DNA of 29,615 bases, taken from positions 1 through 29,615 of the forward strand of contig JAEXAJ010000015.1 of NCBI GenBank assembly GCA_023458215.1, given 5' to 3'. Shown here in pieces: positions 8,883 through 18,085 of the stretch. A model generated the notes under the pieces. That model saw only the letters and a program-made list of their open reading frames with translations, made no database searches and had not been told where the DNA came from. The position numbers and the translations under genes are program-made. The first letter of the stretch is position 1. Every line of letters starts with the position of its first letter. Source of the stretch: Bacteroidota bacterium (GTDB lineage: Bacteria; Bacteroidota; Bacteroidia; Bacteroidales; Bacteroidaceae).

Positions 8883-11800
8883 TTAACTGTTTTCTAACGT
8901 TTTTCCACTAACAAACTCTCCCGGCTTTATTCCAAACTGCTTCTGAAAACATTTCGCAAAATAAGACGGGTTGTTGAAACCAACCATGTAGCAGATTTCA
9001 TTAATACGGTATTTATTTTCTGCCAGCAGCGTCGCAGCCTTCTTTAGCCGCACTATTTGAATCAGTTCGTTAGGAGTAATATTAGCCAATGTTTTTATTT
9101 TGGCAAATAATCCGGAACGACTGATGCACAATTGTTCTGCCAGGAAATCAACAGACAATTCCGGATTAGAGAAATTCTCTTCTATGATTTGGTTGATACG
9201 GGTAAGGAACTTACTATCCACCGTATTGCTGGCGATGCTATTCAGTGGCACCATCGGCATATTCGAGAACTTCTGACGCAACAAGTTACGCAAATCAAGA
9301 AGATTCTTGATACATGCTTCCAGGTATTGTACAGAGAAAGGTTTCTCAATATAAGCGTCCGCACCGCAATCCATGCCTTCTATCTTCGAGTTGATATCCG
9401 TTTTCGCTGTCAACAGAATAAACGGGATATGGCTGATAGCTTGGTCGGAACGCAGTGTCTTGCAAAACTCAACTCCATCCATGCGCGGCATCATCCAGTC
9501 ACTCACAATCAGCGTGACATCGTTCTCTTTCAACTTTTCTAAAGCTTCTACCCCATCTTCCGCCGTCAGGATGGAATATTGATTAGAAAAGCTACTTGAA
9601 AGGAAGTTTAGCATTTCTTCGTTATCATCTACAATCAGCATCAGAGGCTTACTTTTTGTGGTAACTTCCGGCAAACTTTCCTGCAAGATGTCTTCGGGTA
9701 GCATGGAGTTGATAACGCCGGGAGTTCCCTCCTGTGCTTTGTCAACAGACTGTTCTATTGGAAATGTTACAATAAAAGAAGAACCTTTGCCAACCTCAGA
9801 CTCCACTTCTATACATCCGTTATGCAATTCGATAATGCTCTTTACAATGCTCAGCCCGATACCCGTACCGGGTTTATTGTCCATAGCCTGATAAAAAGGT
9901 TTGAAGATTTTCTGCTGCTCTTCCTTACTGATTCCTATTCCGTTATCAGTGACCCTGATTACAAATGTATGCTGTTCGGACTGCACTTTACACGACAGCA
10001 CCACTTTGTCTTTGGTATATTTGCTGGCATTAGTCAGCAGATTGCTTATCAGTTTGGTAACCGCCTCACTATCTACCATCGCCGTAAAGTCCGCATCGGG
10101 ATATTCTACTTCCAAATGGGCACCATGCTGGGTAATGAAAGGTTTAAACCGCACACATACGGCTTCGAGCAGTTGACGAATGTTCTGTGATGCATATCTC
10201 ATCACCATGTTTTCTTGCTCTACTTTGCGGAAATCCAACAATTGATTAACGAGAAACAACAGCCGCTGACTATTGCGATCAATAATACTCAAATCATTAT
10301 GCAGCGCTTCGGGCATTTGTATGGACGACTTCATAATCTTCTCCAAAGGCCCTATAATCAACGATACCGGAGTACGTATTTCATGTGCAATCATGGTGAA
10401 GAATTTAATCTTCGCCTCATGTACTTCCTTCTCTTTATTTACGTTTAGTTGAGTGATCTCTGCTGTATGCTTCTTTTCCGAACGTTTCAGCAGGAATCGG
10501 ATAAAGAAAGTGAGAGATATACACAATAAAATGAAATATAATATTTTTGAGAATGTATTCCAGTAAAATGGCGGATGAATCACAATTTTCAGATTTGCCT
10601 CCTGTTCGTTCCAAACTCCATCATTATTAGTGGCCTTCACTTTAAAGACATATGTTCCGGGAGGCAGGTTGGTGTATGTTGCCTTATTCTGCGAACCCAC
10701 GTAGTTCCAGTCTTTGTCAAAACCTTCCAACATGTAGGCATATCGATTTTTTTCAGGCGTACAATAACTCAACGAAGCGTAAAGTAAACTAAACACATTA
10801 TCTTTGTAGGAAAGTTCCAATTGCTCCGTTTGGTTCAACGCTTTCGGCAGCATTTCATTTCCTATCCTGATTTCCTTATTGAAAACCTCCAAACCGGTGA
10901 TTACGACCGGAGGTATTACTTTATTCATTTTAATCTGATAAGGATAAAAGGCGTTGAAACCACTTACCGAGCCAATATAAATTTTCCCATCGGATGCCTT
11001 CAAGGCAGAATTCTGAAGGAATTGTTCACTTTGCAGTCCATCGCTTTTGGTAAATACCTGACAACCTTCTTGGGGAGTATAGCGTACTAATCCGCGGGTA
11101 GTGGTCAGCCACAAAACACCTTGATCTTCGATGATACTACAAATATTCCGACTGGGGATATCTAATGCTATTTGCTCGAACACATCTTTATTAGGATTGT
11201 ATTTACAAAGACCCGCCATGGTAGCAATCCACATGTCACCGTTACTATCCACATGAGTACAATTTACCTGATTACTCCCCAATTCGCCGGCTTTACCATT
11301 GTCAGTATAATTCTTCCAAATTTGCATTTCCGGATCGTATTTAAACAATCCTCTACCCTGAGTTGAAAACCAAAGATTTCCTTCCCTGTCTTCATCTATA
11401 TCTATGGTCAATGCTCCGAGTGTTTTTACACGGATAAAGTTATCCTCCTGCCTATTATATAAGTTGACTCCTGACATTGACGCAACCCAAATCCTTTTTT
11501 TACTGTCTTTGAAGATGCTATATGAGCTACTCCCATCTAATGAAGAAAGGTCGTTTGGGTAGGTGGTATATACCTTAAATACACCCGTCTTTGTATTCAA
11601 CACATTAACCCCACCCGTATATGTTCCAATCCATAAATCATCATTGTCCATGCAAAGTGCATGCACATTATGATAAGATAAACAGTTACGACTATCATTA
11701 GGTATGTAATGAATAAATCGCTTATCGTTGGGTGAATAACAGTTCAAGCCACCGTCATCCGAAGCAATCCAAATATTTCCACGAGCATCTTCACAGAAGC

Positions 11801-12869
11801 CACTGATAACAGTTCCACTTACCGAATTGGAATAACGTGAGTGAGCGAAACTCTCAAACTGTCCAGTATTAGCCGGGATATAGTTTACTCCACCATAATA
11901 GGTACCTATCCACACGCCTCCTTCTCTGTCTTTTACAATAGGATAAACAAATCGATTGGATAATGCATTGGGGTCTGACTCATTCTCTGTGAATAAATGG
12001 TGCTCACCGGTAGTAGTATTAAACAATAAAAGTCCATCATCCGACCCTATAAGCAATTGATTAGGTCCATATTCTATCAACGAATGGATATGCTTAGTAC
12101 CTTTACACCCGGTAGGATGTAAGTATGTAGTGACCTTTCCGGTATACTTATCCAACTTCTGCAAGCCACAATCCCAAGTCCCCAACCAAAGGGTATGGGA
12201 CGAATCCTCCAAAATAGCAAGCGAACTGGAGTTCTGTCCCGCAGTTTCATAGTGAAGATTGAATGGTTCGAATTTATTCTCGGCTTTATTCAACTTGGCT
12301 ACACTCGGACTTCCCCAATTGGTAATGGTCCATATCTGGTTCTCACTATCAACCATAACATTCGCCATCAATCCGTTAGCACTTTTGAACTCATACTGTT
12401 CCAATACATTATTCTTCCGGTTGTATTTGAATACTCCCTGTCCCACAGTGGAAAACCATAAATTACCATCTTTATCTTCTGTGATATTGTTCACTGTGCA
12501 AGTGACGCTTACCTGCCGGGAAGTAGCCACCGAAAACGCCGTGAATGTTTCGGTTTCATAATCAAACAGATACAGACCGCTATCTGTACCAATCCAAATA
12601 TTTTCGCCGGCATCGAATAAGGCGGATACATACTCATTCGAGCCGGGAATATTAAGTTTGTATAGTTTTACAGCAGTACCATCATATCGGTTCAATCCAT
12701 CATCAGTTCCGAACCACAGAAAACCATATTTATCTTGCAAAATAGCACGCACCGAGTTAGACGACACGCCATCCTCTACAGAGAAATGTCGAAATCGGAA
12801 ATTACCGGATGCTGCAAATAACAGTATCGGTAACAGTAAATTCAGGAGTATAATACTAAATGATCTCAC
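8883..12869 (-). CDS. Hybrid two-component system regulator (HTCS) of the PUL
   Basis: This 1328-residue one-protein sensor-regulator has a signal peptide (1-20), about 14 Reg_prop beta-propeller repeats (about 25-645, with recurrent GNLWF/IWIGT strands) and a Y_Y_Y domain (about 690-765). One membrane helix (773-795) is followed by a HisKA domain with His829 in FFTMIAHEIRTP and a HATPase with NASKY, DNGIGI and GTGIGLSIV. A receiver domain carries Asp1124 (VSDWMMP), and an AraC-type DNA-binding domain covers about 1220-1323. Such proteins sense a glycan fragment in the periplasm and activate their PUL. The start codon is GTG: a stop lies four codons upstream, and the signal peptide begins at this codon. 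It is the last gene of the locus, 58 bp after the DUF6055 gene and in the same direction. Confidence 0.97.
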   Translation of the reverse strand: MRSFSIILLNLLLPILLFAASGNFRFRHFSVEDGVSSNSVRAILQDKYGFLWFGTDDGLNRYDGTAVKLYKLNIPGSNEYVSALFDAGENIWIGTDSGLYLFDYETETFTAFSVATSRQVSVTCTVNNITEDKDGNLWFSTVGQGVFKYNRKNNVLEQYEFKSANGLMANVMVDSENQIWTITNWGSPSVAKLNKAENKFEPFNLHYETAGQNSSSLAILEDSSHTLWLGTWDCGLQKLDKYTGKVTTYLHPTGCKGTKHIHSLIEYGPNQLLIGSDDGLLLFNTTTGEHHLFTENESDPNALSNRFVYPIVKDREGGVWIGTYYGGVNYIPANTGQFESFAHSRYSNSVSGTVISGFCEDARGNIWIASDDGGLNCYSPNDKRFIHYIPNDSRNCLSYHNVHALCMDNDDLWIGTYTGGVNVLNTKTGVFKVYTTYPNDLSSLDGSSSYSIFKDSKKRIWVASMSGVNLYNRQEDNFIRVKTLGALTIDIDEDREGNLWFSTQGRGLFKYDPEMQIWKNYTDNGKAGELGSNQVNCTHVDSNGDMWIATMAGLCKYNPNKDVFEQIALDIPSRNICSIIEDQGVLWLTTTRGLVRYTPQEGCQVFTKSDGLQSEQFLQNSALKASDGKIYIGSVSGFNAFYPYQIKMNKVIPPVVITGLEVFNKEIRIGNEMLPKALNQTEQLELSYKDNVFSLLYASLSYCTPEKNRYAYMLEGFDKDWNYVGSQNKATYTNLPPGTYVFKVKATNNDGVWNEQEANLKIVIHPPFYWNTFSKILYFILLCISLTFFIRFLLKRSEKKHTAEITQLNVNKEKEVHEAKIKFFTMIAHEIRTPVSLIIGPLEKIMKSSIQMPEALHNDLSIIDRNSQRLLFLVNQLLDFRKVEQENMVMRYASQNIRQLLEAVCVRFKPFITQHGAHLEVEYPDADFTAMVDSEAVTKLISNLLTNASKYTKDKVVLSCKVQSEQHTFVIRVTDNGIGISKEEQQKIFKPFYQAMDNKPGTGIGLSIVKSIIELHNGCIEVESEVGKGSSFIVTFPIEQSVDKAQEGTPGVINSMLPEDILQESLPEVTTKSKPLMLIVDDNEEMLNFLSSSFSNQYSILTAEDGVEALEKLKENDVTLIVSDWMMPRMDGVEFCKTLRSDQAISHIPFILLTAKTDINSKIEGMDCGADAYIEKPFSVQYLEACIKNLLDLRNLLRQKFSNMPMVPLNSIASNTVDSKFLTRINQIIEENFSNPELSVDFLAEQLCISRSGLFAKIKTLANITPNELIQIVRLKKAATLLAENKYRINEICYMVGFNNPSYFAKCFQKQFGIKPGEFVSGKTLENS

Positions 12870-12927
12870 TCTAATATTTTAAAACAAGGCGCAAGATAAA
12901 TACATTTTTCTAAATGAACCTAAAAAA

Positions 12928-14247
12928 TCAGTAAGAATAATCCGGTTGGCTATTCTTTATTCTAATTTGATAAGGCCATTGCGCATCTTTCCCTTGAGTA
13001 TCAGAATTCATCCAATGCTCTGTAGGGGCTCCCATTACAAGTAAATATAGATGTGCCAGTTTTTCATTCGAAGGAGTGACAAATTTCACCGTCCCCTTCT
13101 TGCTTTGTTTCATCTCGCCATAGATAGACTTGCCTTCATTAGTAATTCCTATTAAACCATATCTCCAGCCCGCCTTATCTTTATATCCATCTTCAGCCAC
13201 CAAGCCTTGAAAAGCAACCTCAACAGTTTTCCCTGCTTCAGGTACAGACAAAGGGATAGTATTGAAACCATAGTTCTCAGGACAGTTTTCTGTTGCTACC
13301 TTAAACCATCCTTTTTTACTCTGATTCAGTTTGCAGGCGTATTTATTGGCATAAGGACGAGTGGCTTCCCATACACGTGGAAAATCCCAGTTTATGAAAT
13401 GACGATAGGCATCAAACATTTCATCACAGAATTGTGCCTGACTAAGTCCGGTAATACGCTTATAGGTAATGACCGGGTCTTCTCCCTTTTTACCTTGACG
13501 ATAGAGTTCTGCAATGAGTTGCAATCCTCGTTTCATTCCCCAGTATTCCAAGACATAGGGAGAATGATAAATATTTTCCATGTGCAGGTATGCTTTATGA
13601 GTCAATTTCATAAAAGCGTCCCAATGGTATTTTTCATCAGTAATCCATTCGGGATTTACTTGCCACAACATCCATTGCGAGGTCATTTCAAAGAAGCCGC
13701 AGCCGCCCCAAGCTTCCCCCTCATCGTCACAGGATATTTGCGCCTGAAAGCTATGCCCAAGTTCATGAGCAATGCAATTCAGTTTTTTATCCTGTATCCG
13801 ATTGGGAGCAACCCATAATGCGCCAATCTCACCGTCATAATCTCCACCGTAAGCAGTTCCTTCCAAAGAATAATTCAACATTACCATCATACGATATTTA
13901 TCGCATTTGGAACCCGGTTTACTGAATTTCAGTGTATCACGAAAAAAACGATAGAAATGCTCTAACTTCTCCTCCAAATTGGGCAAGTCTACTTGCATGT
14001 CACGTCCTTCCAACTGCGGAGGATTTGCTAAATCTTTTCCAAAGCCTTTCTCCCAGAAAATAACAAAGTTCTCTGTACAAGCCATGCGATGGTAACTCCA
14101 TTTGCTTTCAGGATCATTAAGATCCATACCCTGCAAATCTTTCGGAATATAGATTGTTTTACCTTCGGAAAGAACGGGCTGTTGAGCCGAAAGAGAGTTT
14201 CCGGCTAACAGTCCGATCAAAAGAAATATATAAACATGTAGTTTCAT
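12928..14247 (-). CDS. DUF6055-type exported protein with HExxH motif, putative metallopeptidase
   Basis: This 439-residue protein has a Sec signal peptide, probably cut after NSLSA, and no lipobox, so it should be periplasmic or secreted. The core has IGALWVAPN, then the zinc-type motif HELGH (161-165), and 22 residues later GGCGFFEMTSQW, whose Glu187 is a likely third ligand as in gluzincin peptidases. A C-terminal beta-rich domain (about 310-432) ends in QWPYQIRI. It is clearly homologous to the larger protein at 18086-20434, which keeps HEIGH, the GGC-x-x-E-x-x-x-QW motif and the C-terminal domain. The gene is 12 bp after the GH146-type gene, so probably cotranscribed. Peptidase activity is my inference from the motif; the DUF name is from memory. 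Confidence 0.85.
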   Translation of the reverse strand: MKLHVYIFLLIGLLAGNSLSAQQPVLSEGKTIYIPKDLQGMDLNDPESKWSYHRMACTENFVIFWEKGFGKDLANPPQLEGRDMQVDLPNLEEKLEHFYRFFRDTLKFSKPGSKCDKYRMMVMLNYSLEGTAYGGDYDGEIGALWVAPNRIQDKKLNCIAHELGHSFQAQISCDDEGEAWGGCGFFEMTSQWMLWQVNPEWITDEKYHWDAFMKLTHKAYLHMENIYHSPYVLEYWGMKRGLQLIAELYRQGKKGEDPVITYKRITGLSQAQFCDEMFDAYRHFINWDFPRVWEATRPYANKYACKLNQSKKGWFKVATENCPENYGFNTIPLSVPEAGKTVEVAFQGLVAEDGYKDKAGWRYGLIGITNEGKSIYGEMKQSKKGTVKFVTPSNEKLAHLYLLVMGAPTEHWMNSDTQGKDAQWPYQIRIKNSQPDYSY

Positions 14248-14259
14248 TCAATATAGGGT

Positions 14260-16605
14260 TTATTTTTCCTTCTTCATTAATCTACAATTATAAATATTGC
14301 TCACACGAGTTTTATCATTAGCACGGAACATGATCCTTACCTTGTCTTTGCCTTTCGTTACTTCCAGCGGGATGTTCACCGTATGTTCTACAAATCCTTG
14401 AGTAGTATCCGTGAGACTAACCGGCTGTACCCAATCGTCAATCACAACGTCGAACGTATATTTCCGGCTATCACCGCCATAATAAGTCAATAATAACTCC
14501 ATGGGTTGATCGTAACCACATTTCATATCGAATGTAAACCAGCCGTTTTCGTAAGCGAAACGATATTTACGCAGATAACCTTCTCCGTTACGAGTGTTTT
14601 CTCCTTGAAGATTATGATCCCGTTCGGGTTGCATTTCACCAAAAACGATGTAATCTGTGGTCATTTTATCCAGTTTGGCTATGCGTTCTAACTCAGCCTT
14701 GCGTTTTTCTTCAATGGCCTTCCATTCGGCAGGCGAGTATACATCCCAATAAACGGTCTGATAATCATCTGCTACTTTATAGAAAGGAGTCATTTTAATT
14801 CCATCGGGTCCGCCGGGCAAAGTGGTAACAAAATTGAGAGGATGCTCACTCGTTTTTTTGATATAGTTCGTCAGGCTCTTCTCTTCAGATACAAATACAG
14901 GGATATCTCCCATCTTCCGTTCTTCTGTGCCGAAAGTTCCTGCCAAAATGGTCGGTCCGTAGAAGACTGCACGGCGATCAGGATTGTCGGGCATCGCTAC
15001 AGTATAGAGAGGCATTGGCAACACCATTTCTATCACATCCCCTTTTTTCCAACGACGATTGAGGCTGATGAAGGAACCGGGAGTAGTTGTTACTTTTTGT
15101 TTACTACCATTGATACGTACAGTCACCTCATCGGCTGCCCAAGCCGGACGGCGCAGATTAATGGTAAGCGGTTGCTTCGATGCTTCCTCCAGCTTGATCA
15201 TCACTTTACCGTGTTCAGGATAATCAGTGATCATGCGGAGTTTCAAGTTTTTCTCTTTCCATGTTAATACAGAGGGGATATAGAGATTTACGTTCATCGT
15301 CTCTTCACCAGGCACATAACTATAGATGGCTCCACCATACTTGGAATGGTTCTCAAACCCACTACCCATGCAACAACTGAAGTTATTGTCCCGGCTACCA
15401 AAGCCTTTATGTGTGCCCATTCCTAATGAAAGGAAATAGCAGACATTTCCTGTTTCGGGATGCTGTGAAGCTAGAATATGGTTGTACAGTGCCCGTTCGT
15501 AATAATCGAGGTATTGCACGTCGTTCGTCCACTCATAAAGGTGTCCGGTCAGTTTCAACATATTGTAGGTATTACAAGTTTCACAGGTATTACTACCTAG
15601 ACGGTCACTCAGTTTGTCGGGTACTGAGAGATATTCGCCCATACTGTTTCCACCATTGGCATAGGAATGGTGGTGAACAATGGTTTCCCAAGAGAAACTG
15701 GCTATTTTCTCATCACGCAAGTTTCCGGTCAGCTCATATTGACGGGCACTACCTATCAGTTTAGGAATTTGAGTATTAGAATGCAGACCTTGCAAAGCAT
15801 CTACACCTTCGGCCAATTTATCCTGCAAACGCTTATGATAGAAAGCGTAGGAGGCATTAAGGTATTTCTTATCTCCGGTCAAAGCATACACTTGTGCGAA
15901 AGCTTCGTTCATACCGCCATATTCACAATTCAGCATGGTCTGCATCTGTTCTTCATTCAATGGAGCAATGACATCTGCCAAGTAGTCAGACAAGTTGATT
16001 AATACTTTCTTCGCAGTTTCGTTTCCTGTCAAGAGATAAGCATCGTTCAGCCCCATCATTGTTTTGTGCTCATTGTACCAAGGTACCCAAATGCCATTCA
16101 AGTCAAAACCCATGGAGCGGATAATCCCTTTCTTTACCTCCTTGAATACTTTATCACCACCAGGCATTCCACCAATAAAACCGTTGACAAAGTTCATCTG
16201 GCAAGAGTCCAGCTCATTGACCACATAGTTTATCTTGGTCTTAAAAGTCTCATCACCCGTAGCGGCATAATGCTGTGCCATGGCAGTAAGCAAATGTCCC
16301 AACGTATGTCCGGCAATGCCCATGGATTCCCAACTACCGTAAGGTTCTGCTTTCGGTTTCAAGTTCGCATTCTTGCGAAAGTTGGATAGCAGACGATCCA
16401 AATCCAGTTCATTCATCCATTGGGCATTAAGCTCCATGGCGTGAAGGAAGGGGCTGTCGAGGAGACGGACATCAGAAATGGCAAAGTACTTGGCCTTGGC
16501 AGGCACATTATTCTTAACTACTACGGGGTTGCACTCTCCGCAAGCATTGGATTGGTTAGAAATTCCGAAAAGAGTCAGAAATAGTATAATCAGTTTTATT
16601 TTCAT
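14260..16605 (-). CDS. GH146/GH127-type beta-L-arabinofuranosidase
   Basis: This 781-residue exported enzyme starts with a signal peptide (probably cut near SNA-C). The (alpha/alpha)6 catalytic region (DUF1680) runs to about residue 430, with beta domains after it and a DUF6805-like C-terminal beta-sandwich (about 665-775). The residues of zinc- and thiolate-dependent beta-L-arabinofuranosidases are in place: Glu324 (GEYLSVP), Glu342 and Cys344 in CETC, and the Cys411-Cys412 pair in FSCCMG; one Cys of the pair is the expected nucleophile. The CETCNTYNMLKLTGH form and 781-residue length resemble GH146 more than GH127, a distinction made from memory. It removes beta-L-Araf from oligosaccharides, here probably in the periplasm. 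It lies 46 bp after the CotH gene. Confidence 0.9.
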   Translation of the reverse strand: MKIKLIILFLTLFGISNQSNACGECNPVVVKNNVPAKAKYFAISDVRLLDSPFLHAMELNAQWMNELDLDRLLSNFRKNANLKPKAEPYGSWESMGIAGHTLGHLLTAMAQHYAATGDETFKTKINYVVNELDSCQMNFVNGFIGGMPGGDKVFKEVKKGIIRSMGFDLNGIWVPWYNEHKTMMGLNDAYLLTGNETAKKVLINLSDYLADVIAPLNEEQMQTMLNCEYGGMNEAFAQVYALTGDKKYLNASYAFYHKRLQDKLAEGVDALQGLHSNTQIPKLIGSARQYELTGNLRDEKIASFSWETIVHHHSYANGGNSMGEYLSVPDKLSDRLGSNTCETCNTYNMLKLTGHLYEWTNDVQYLDYYERALYNHILASQHPETGNVCYFLSLGMGTHKGFGSRDNNFSCCMGSGFENHSKYGGAIYSYVPGEETMNVNLYIPSVLTWKEKNLKLRMITDYPEHGKVMIKLEEASKQPLTINLRRPAWAADEVTVRINGSKQKVTTTPGSFISLNRRWKKGDVIEMVLPMPLYTVAMPDNPDRRAVFYGPTILAGTFGTEERKMGDIPVFVSEEKSLTNYIKKTSEHPLNFVTTLPGGPDGIKMTPFYKVADDYQTVYWDVYSPAEWKAIEEKRKAELERIAKLDKMTTDYIVFGEMQPERDHNLQGENTRNGEGYLRKYRFAYENGWFTFDMKCGYDQPMELLLTYYGGDSRKYTFDVVIDDWVQPVSLTDTTQGFVEHTVNIPLEVTKGKDKVRIMFRANDKTRVSNIYNCRLMKKEK

Positions 16606-16651
16606 CTTAATTAGAGTGTGTTAATAATTGAAGTTTTACAAAAGAGTTCTC

Positions 16652-17944
16652 CTACTTGCTGCCTGTCGGATAACCCTTGATTACTGTATCTAAATAGTCA
16701 ATGCGTTTCTCTAACCATTGCTTCATGCGCGATAGCTCCACAGCAAAGCTCTTATCAATGGGCCAGCGATCTGCATTACGTCCCATAGCGCGGAAGCAAG
16801 ACTCTTCATAAATAGAGATTTCTTCCCAATACTCCTTCATAATTTTTCCTTTAACCTCAGTCCAACGTGCCTTGTATTCTTTCACAAAGCGCTTGTTATT
16901 AAAGAGATCAGTAAAGAAATTAGGTATATGGTAGCCGCCCGTATGATTCACCGGATCAGTGCCCAATACAAGTTCTTTGTAACTAGTGAAATAGTTATGT
17001 CCAGTGTACATAGTCCCCCAGTCGAAGTCAAATCCAGCATCGAAATCCCAAAGTGGCCCCATGGTCCAAAGCCCGTTTTTATCTTTATGCATATAGATGC
17101 TGCGTGGAGCATCCACTTCCACATTATACACCAGTTCCTGTATCAGCATATAATCTATGAACGAAGCAATATTCATCAGTTGGGCGATTGTTTCATAATT
17201 GCCTTCACGTATATTCTGCTCCAACTTGGCAAAGTCATCCTGAACCACTTTCAATTGTGCAGTAGTAGCCTCTTCAGGATATTTCACACAAATAGGCATC
17301 CGATAAATTGTCGACCAGAAATTATCTCCCCCATTCGGATTCAGTTCCGGTCCGTCATCCGCATCCAGCGAAATTAGTATTCCTTGTTCATCATCTACCG
17401 CTACGCGGCTACTACCTTGTTCCACTTGCTCGGTCAACTGATAAAGTCCGATATACTCACCATTCAGTGTAACTTCTACATAACGAGAATGATTAGTAAA
17501 AGGCAAACCTAACTTCTCACCTACAATAAATGTGAAGTTATTCATCATTTGGGTCGGATCACGATAGTTGGCAAGAAGCACCCAATCCTTTTCAGCGGCC
17601 AGTCCAAGTATTTCAGACTTTTTATCTAACTTAATGCGATATGGTTTCTTCGGATACCAGAGCCAAGTAGAATTTCCACGCCCGCGAATGCGTCCTGTTC
17701 CTGTATAATCCCACTCTTCATCTTCAGAGTCAATGATGAGGGTGCAGTTCACATAGTCTTCCTTATCCTTCCCCACAATAGGCGCAGCGTTTTCGGTGTC
17801 GATGGTTAGTTGAGCGACTTGATACATGAGAGGTAATGGAATTTCTGGAACTGGTGGACAAGGGTCAATAGTCTCCGAGCCATCAGAGCAGTTTGCAAAA
17901 AGCAAGGATAAACAGATTAAACCAAATAAATTTGAATATTTCAT
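16652..17944 (-). CDS. CotH-family lipoprotein
   Basis: This 430-residue protein has a lipoprotein signal peptide with lipobox LLFANC (Cys19), followed by SDGSE, which favours export to the surface. The body is the CotH kinase-like fold: RGRGNSTW (87-94) with KKPYRIKLD, then KDWVLLANYRDPTQMMNNFTF, NGEYIGLYQLTEQV, and the C-lobe NVEVDAPRSIYMH and GPLWDFDAGFDFDWG. CotH proteins include spore-coat protein kinases, and related folds can do other AMP- or phosphate-transfer reactions; fungal CotH proteins are surface adhesins. An ATP-dependent kinase outside the cytoplasm would lack ATP, so its job here is unclear. It sits in the PUL after a 141-bp gap with hairpins, and 46 bp before the GH146-type gene. 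Confidence 0.88.
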   Translation of the reverse strand: MKYSNLFGLICLSLLFANCSDGSETIDPCPPVPEIPLPLMYQVAQLTIDTENAAPIVGKDKEDYVNCTLIIDSEDEEWDYTGTGRIRGRGNSTWLWYPKKPYRIKLDKKSEILGLAAEKDWVLLANYRDPTQMMNNFTFIVGEKLGLPFTNHSRYVEVTLNGEYIGLYQLTEQVEQGSSRVAVDDEQGILISLDADDGPELNPNGGDNFWSTIYRMPICVKYPEEATTAQLKVVQDDFAKLEQNIREGNYETIAQLMNIASFIDYMLIQELVYNVEVDAPRSIYMHKDKNGLWTMGPLWDFDAGFDFDWGTMYTGHNYFTSYKELVLGTDPVNHTGGYHIPNFFTDLFNNKRFVKEYKARWTEVKGKIMKEYWEEISIYEESCFRAMGRNADRWPIDKSFAVELSRMKQWLEKRIDYLDTVIKGYPTGSK

Positions 17945-17969
17945 TCACCTATACGTTTTAAAAGTTTAA

Positions 17970-18034
17970 AACTGTTTTGAATTTCATACATTCTTATTCT
18001 GAGGAAAAAGAGTTGAATAAAATTCAAAACAGTT
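17970..18034. repeat. 15-bp perfect inverted repeat in the operon gap
   Basis: AACTGTTTTGAATTT (17970-17984) is matched by its exact complement at 18020-18034 across a 35-nt loop. Beyond a one-base bulge the stem can grow by about five more A/T pairs (TTTAA...TTAAA). It lies in the 141-bp gap between the DUF6055 lipoprotein gene and the CotH gene, the longest gap inside the operon. In RNA it would form one large hairpin just ahead of the CotH start, which could set mRNA ends or stability; as DNA it could be a regulator site. Confidence 0.65.
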
Positions 18035-18048
18035 CTTAAATGAGATTC

Positions 18049-18071
18049 AAAAACTGCCATTATCAATGGCA
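18049..18071 (-). terminator. Small terminator-like hairpin after the DUF6055 lipoprotein gene
   Basis: On the minus strand a 6-bp perfect stem TGCCAT-TGATA-ATGGCA (18055-18071) is followed by G and five T (18049-18054), starting 15 bp after the stop codon of the gene at 18086. This is the form of a weak intrinsic terminator. It would reduce, not necessarily stop, transcription into CotH, GH146, DUF6055 and regulator genes. Confidence 0.5.
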
Positions 18072-18085
18072 AGCGAATCCTTATA

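Noticed and set aside
12870..12927. Separate promoter for the regulator gene
   Set aside because: Only TATCTTGC, one T short of TAnnTTTG, is seen in this 58-bp gap; too weak to list as a promoter.
13207..13818. 203-codon plus-strand frame opposite the DUF6055 gene
   Set aside because: Antisense shadow of a gene with clear signal peptide and HExxH motif.
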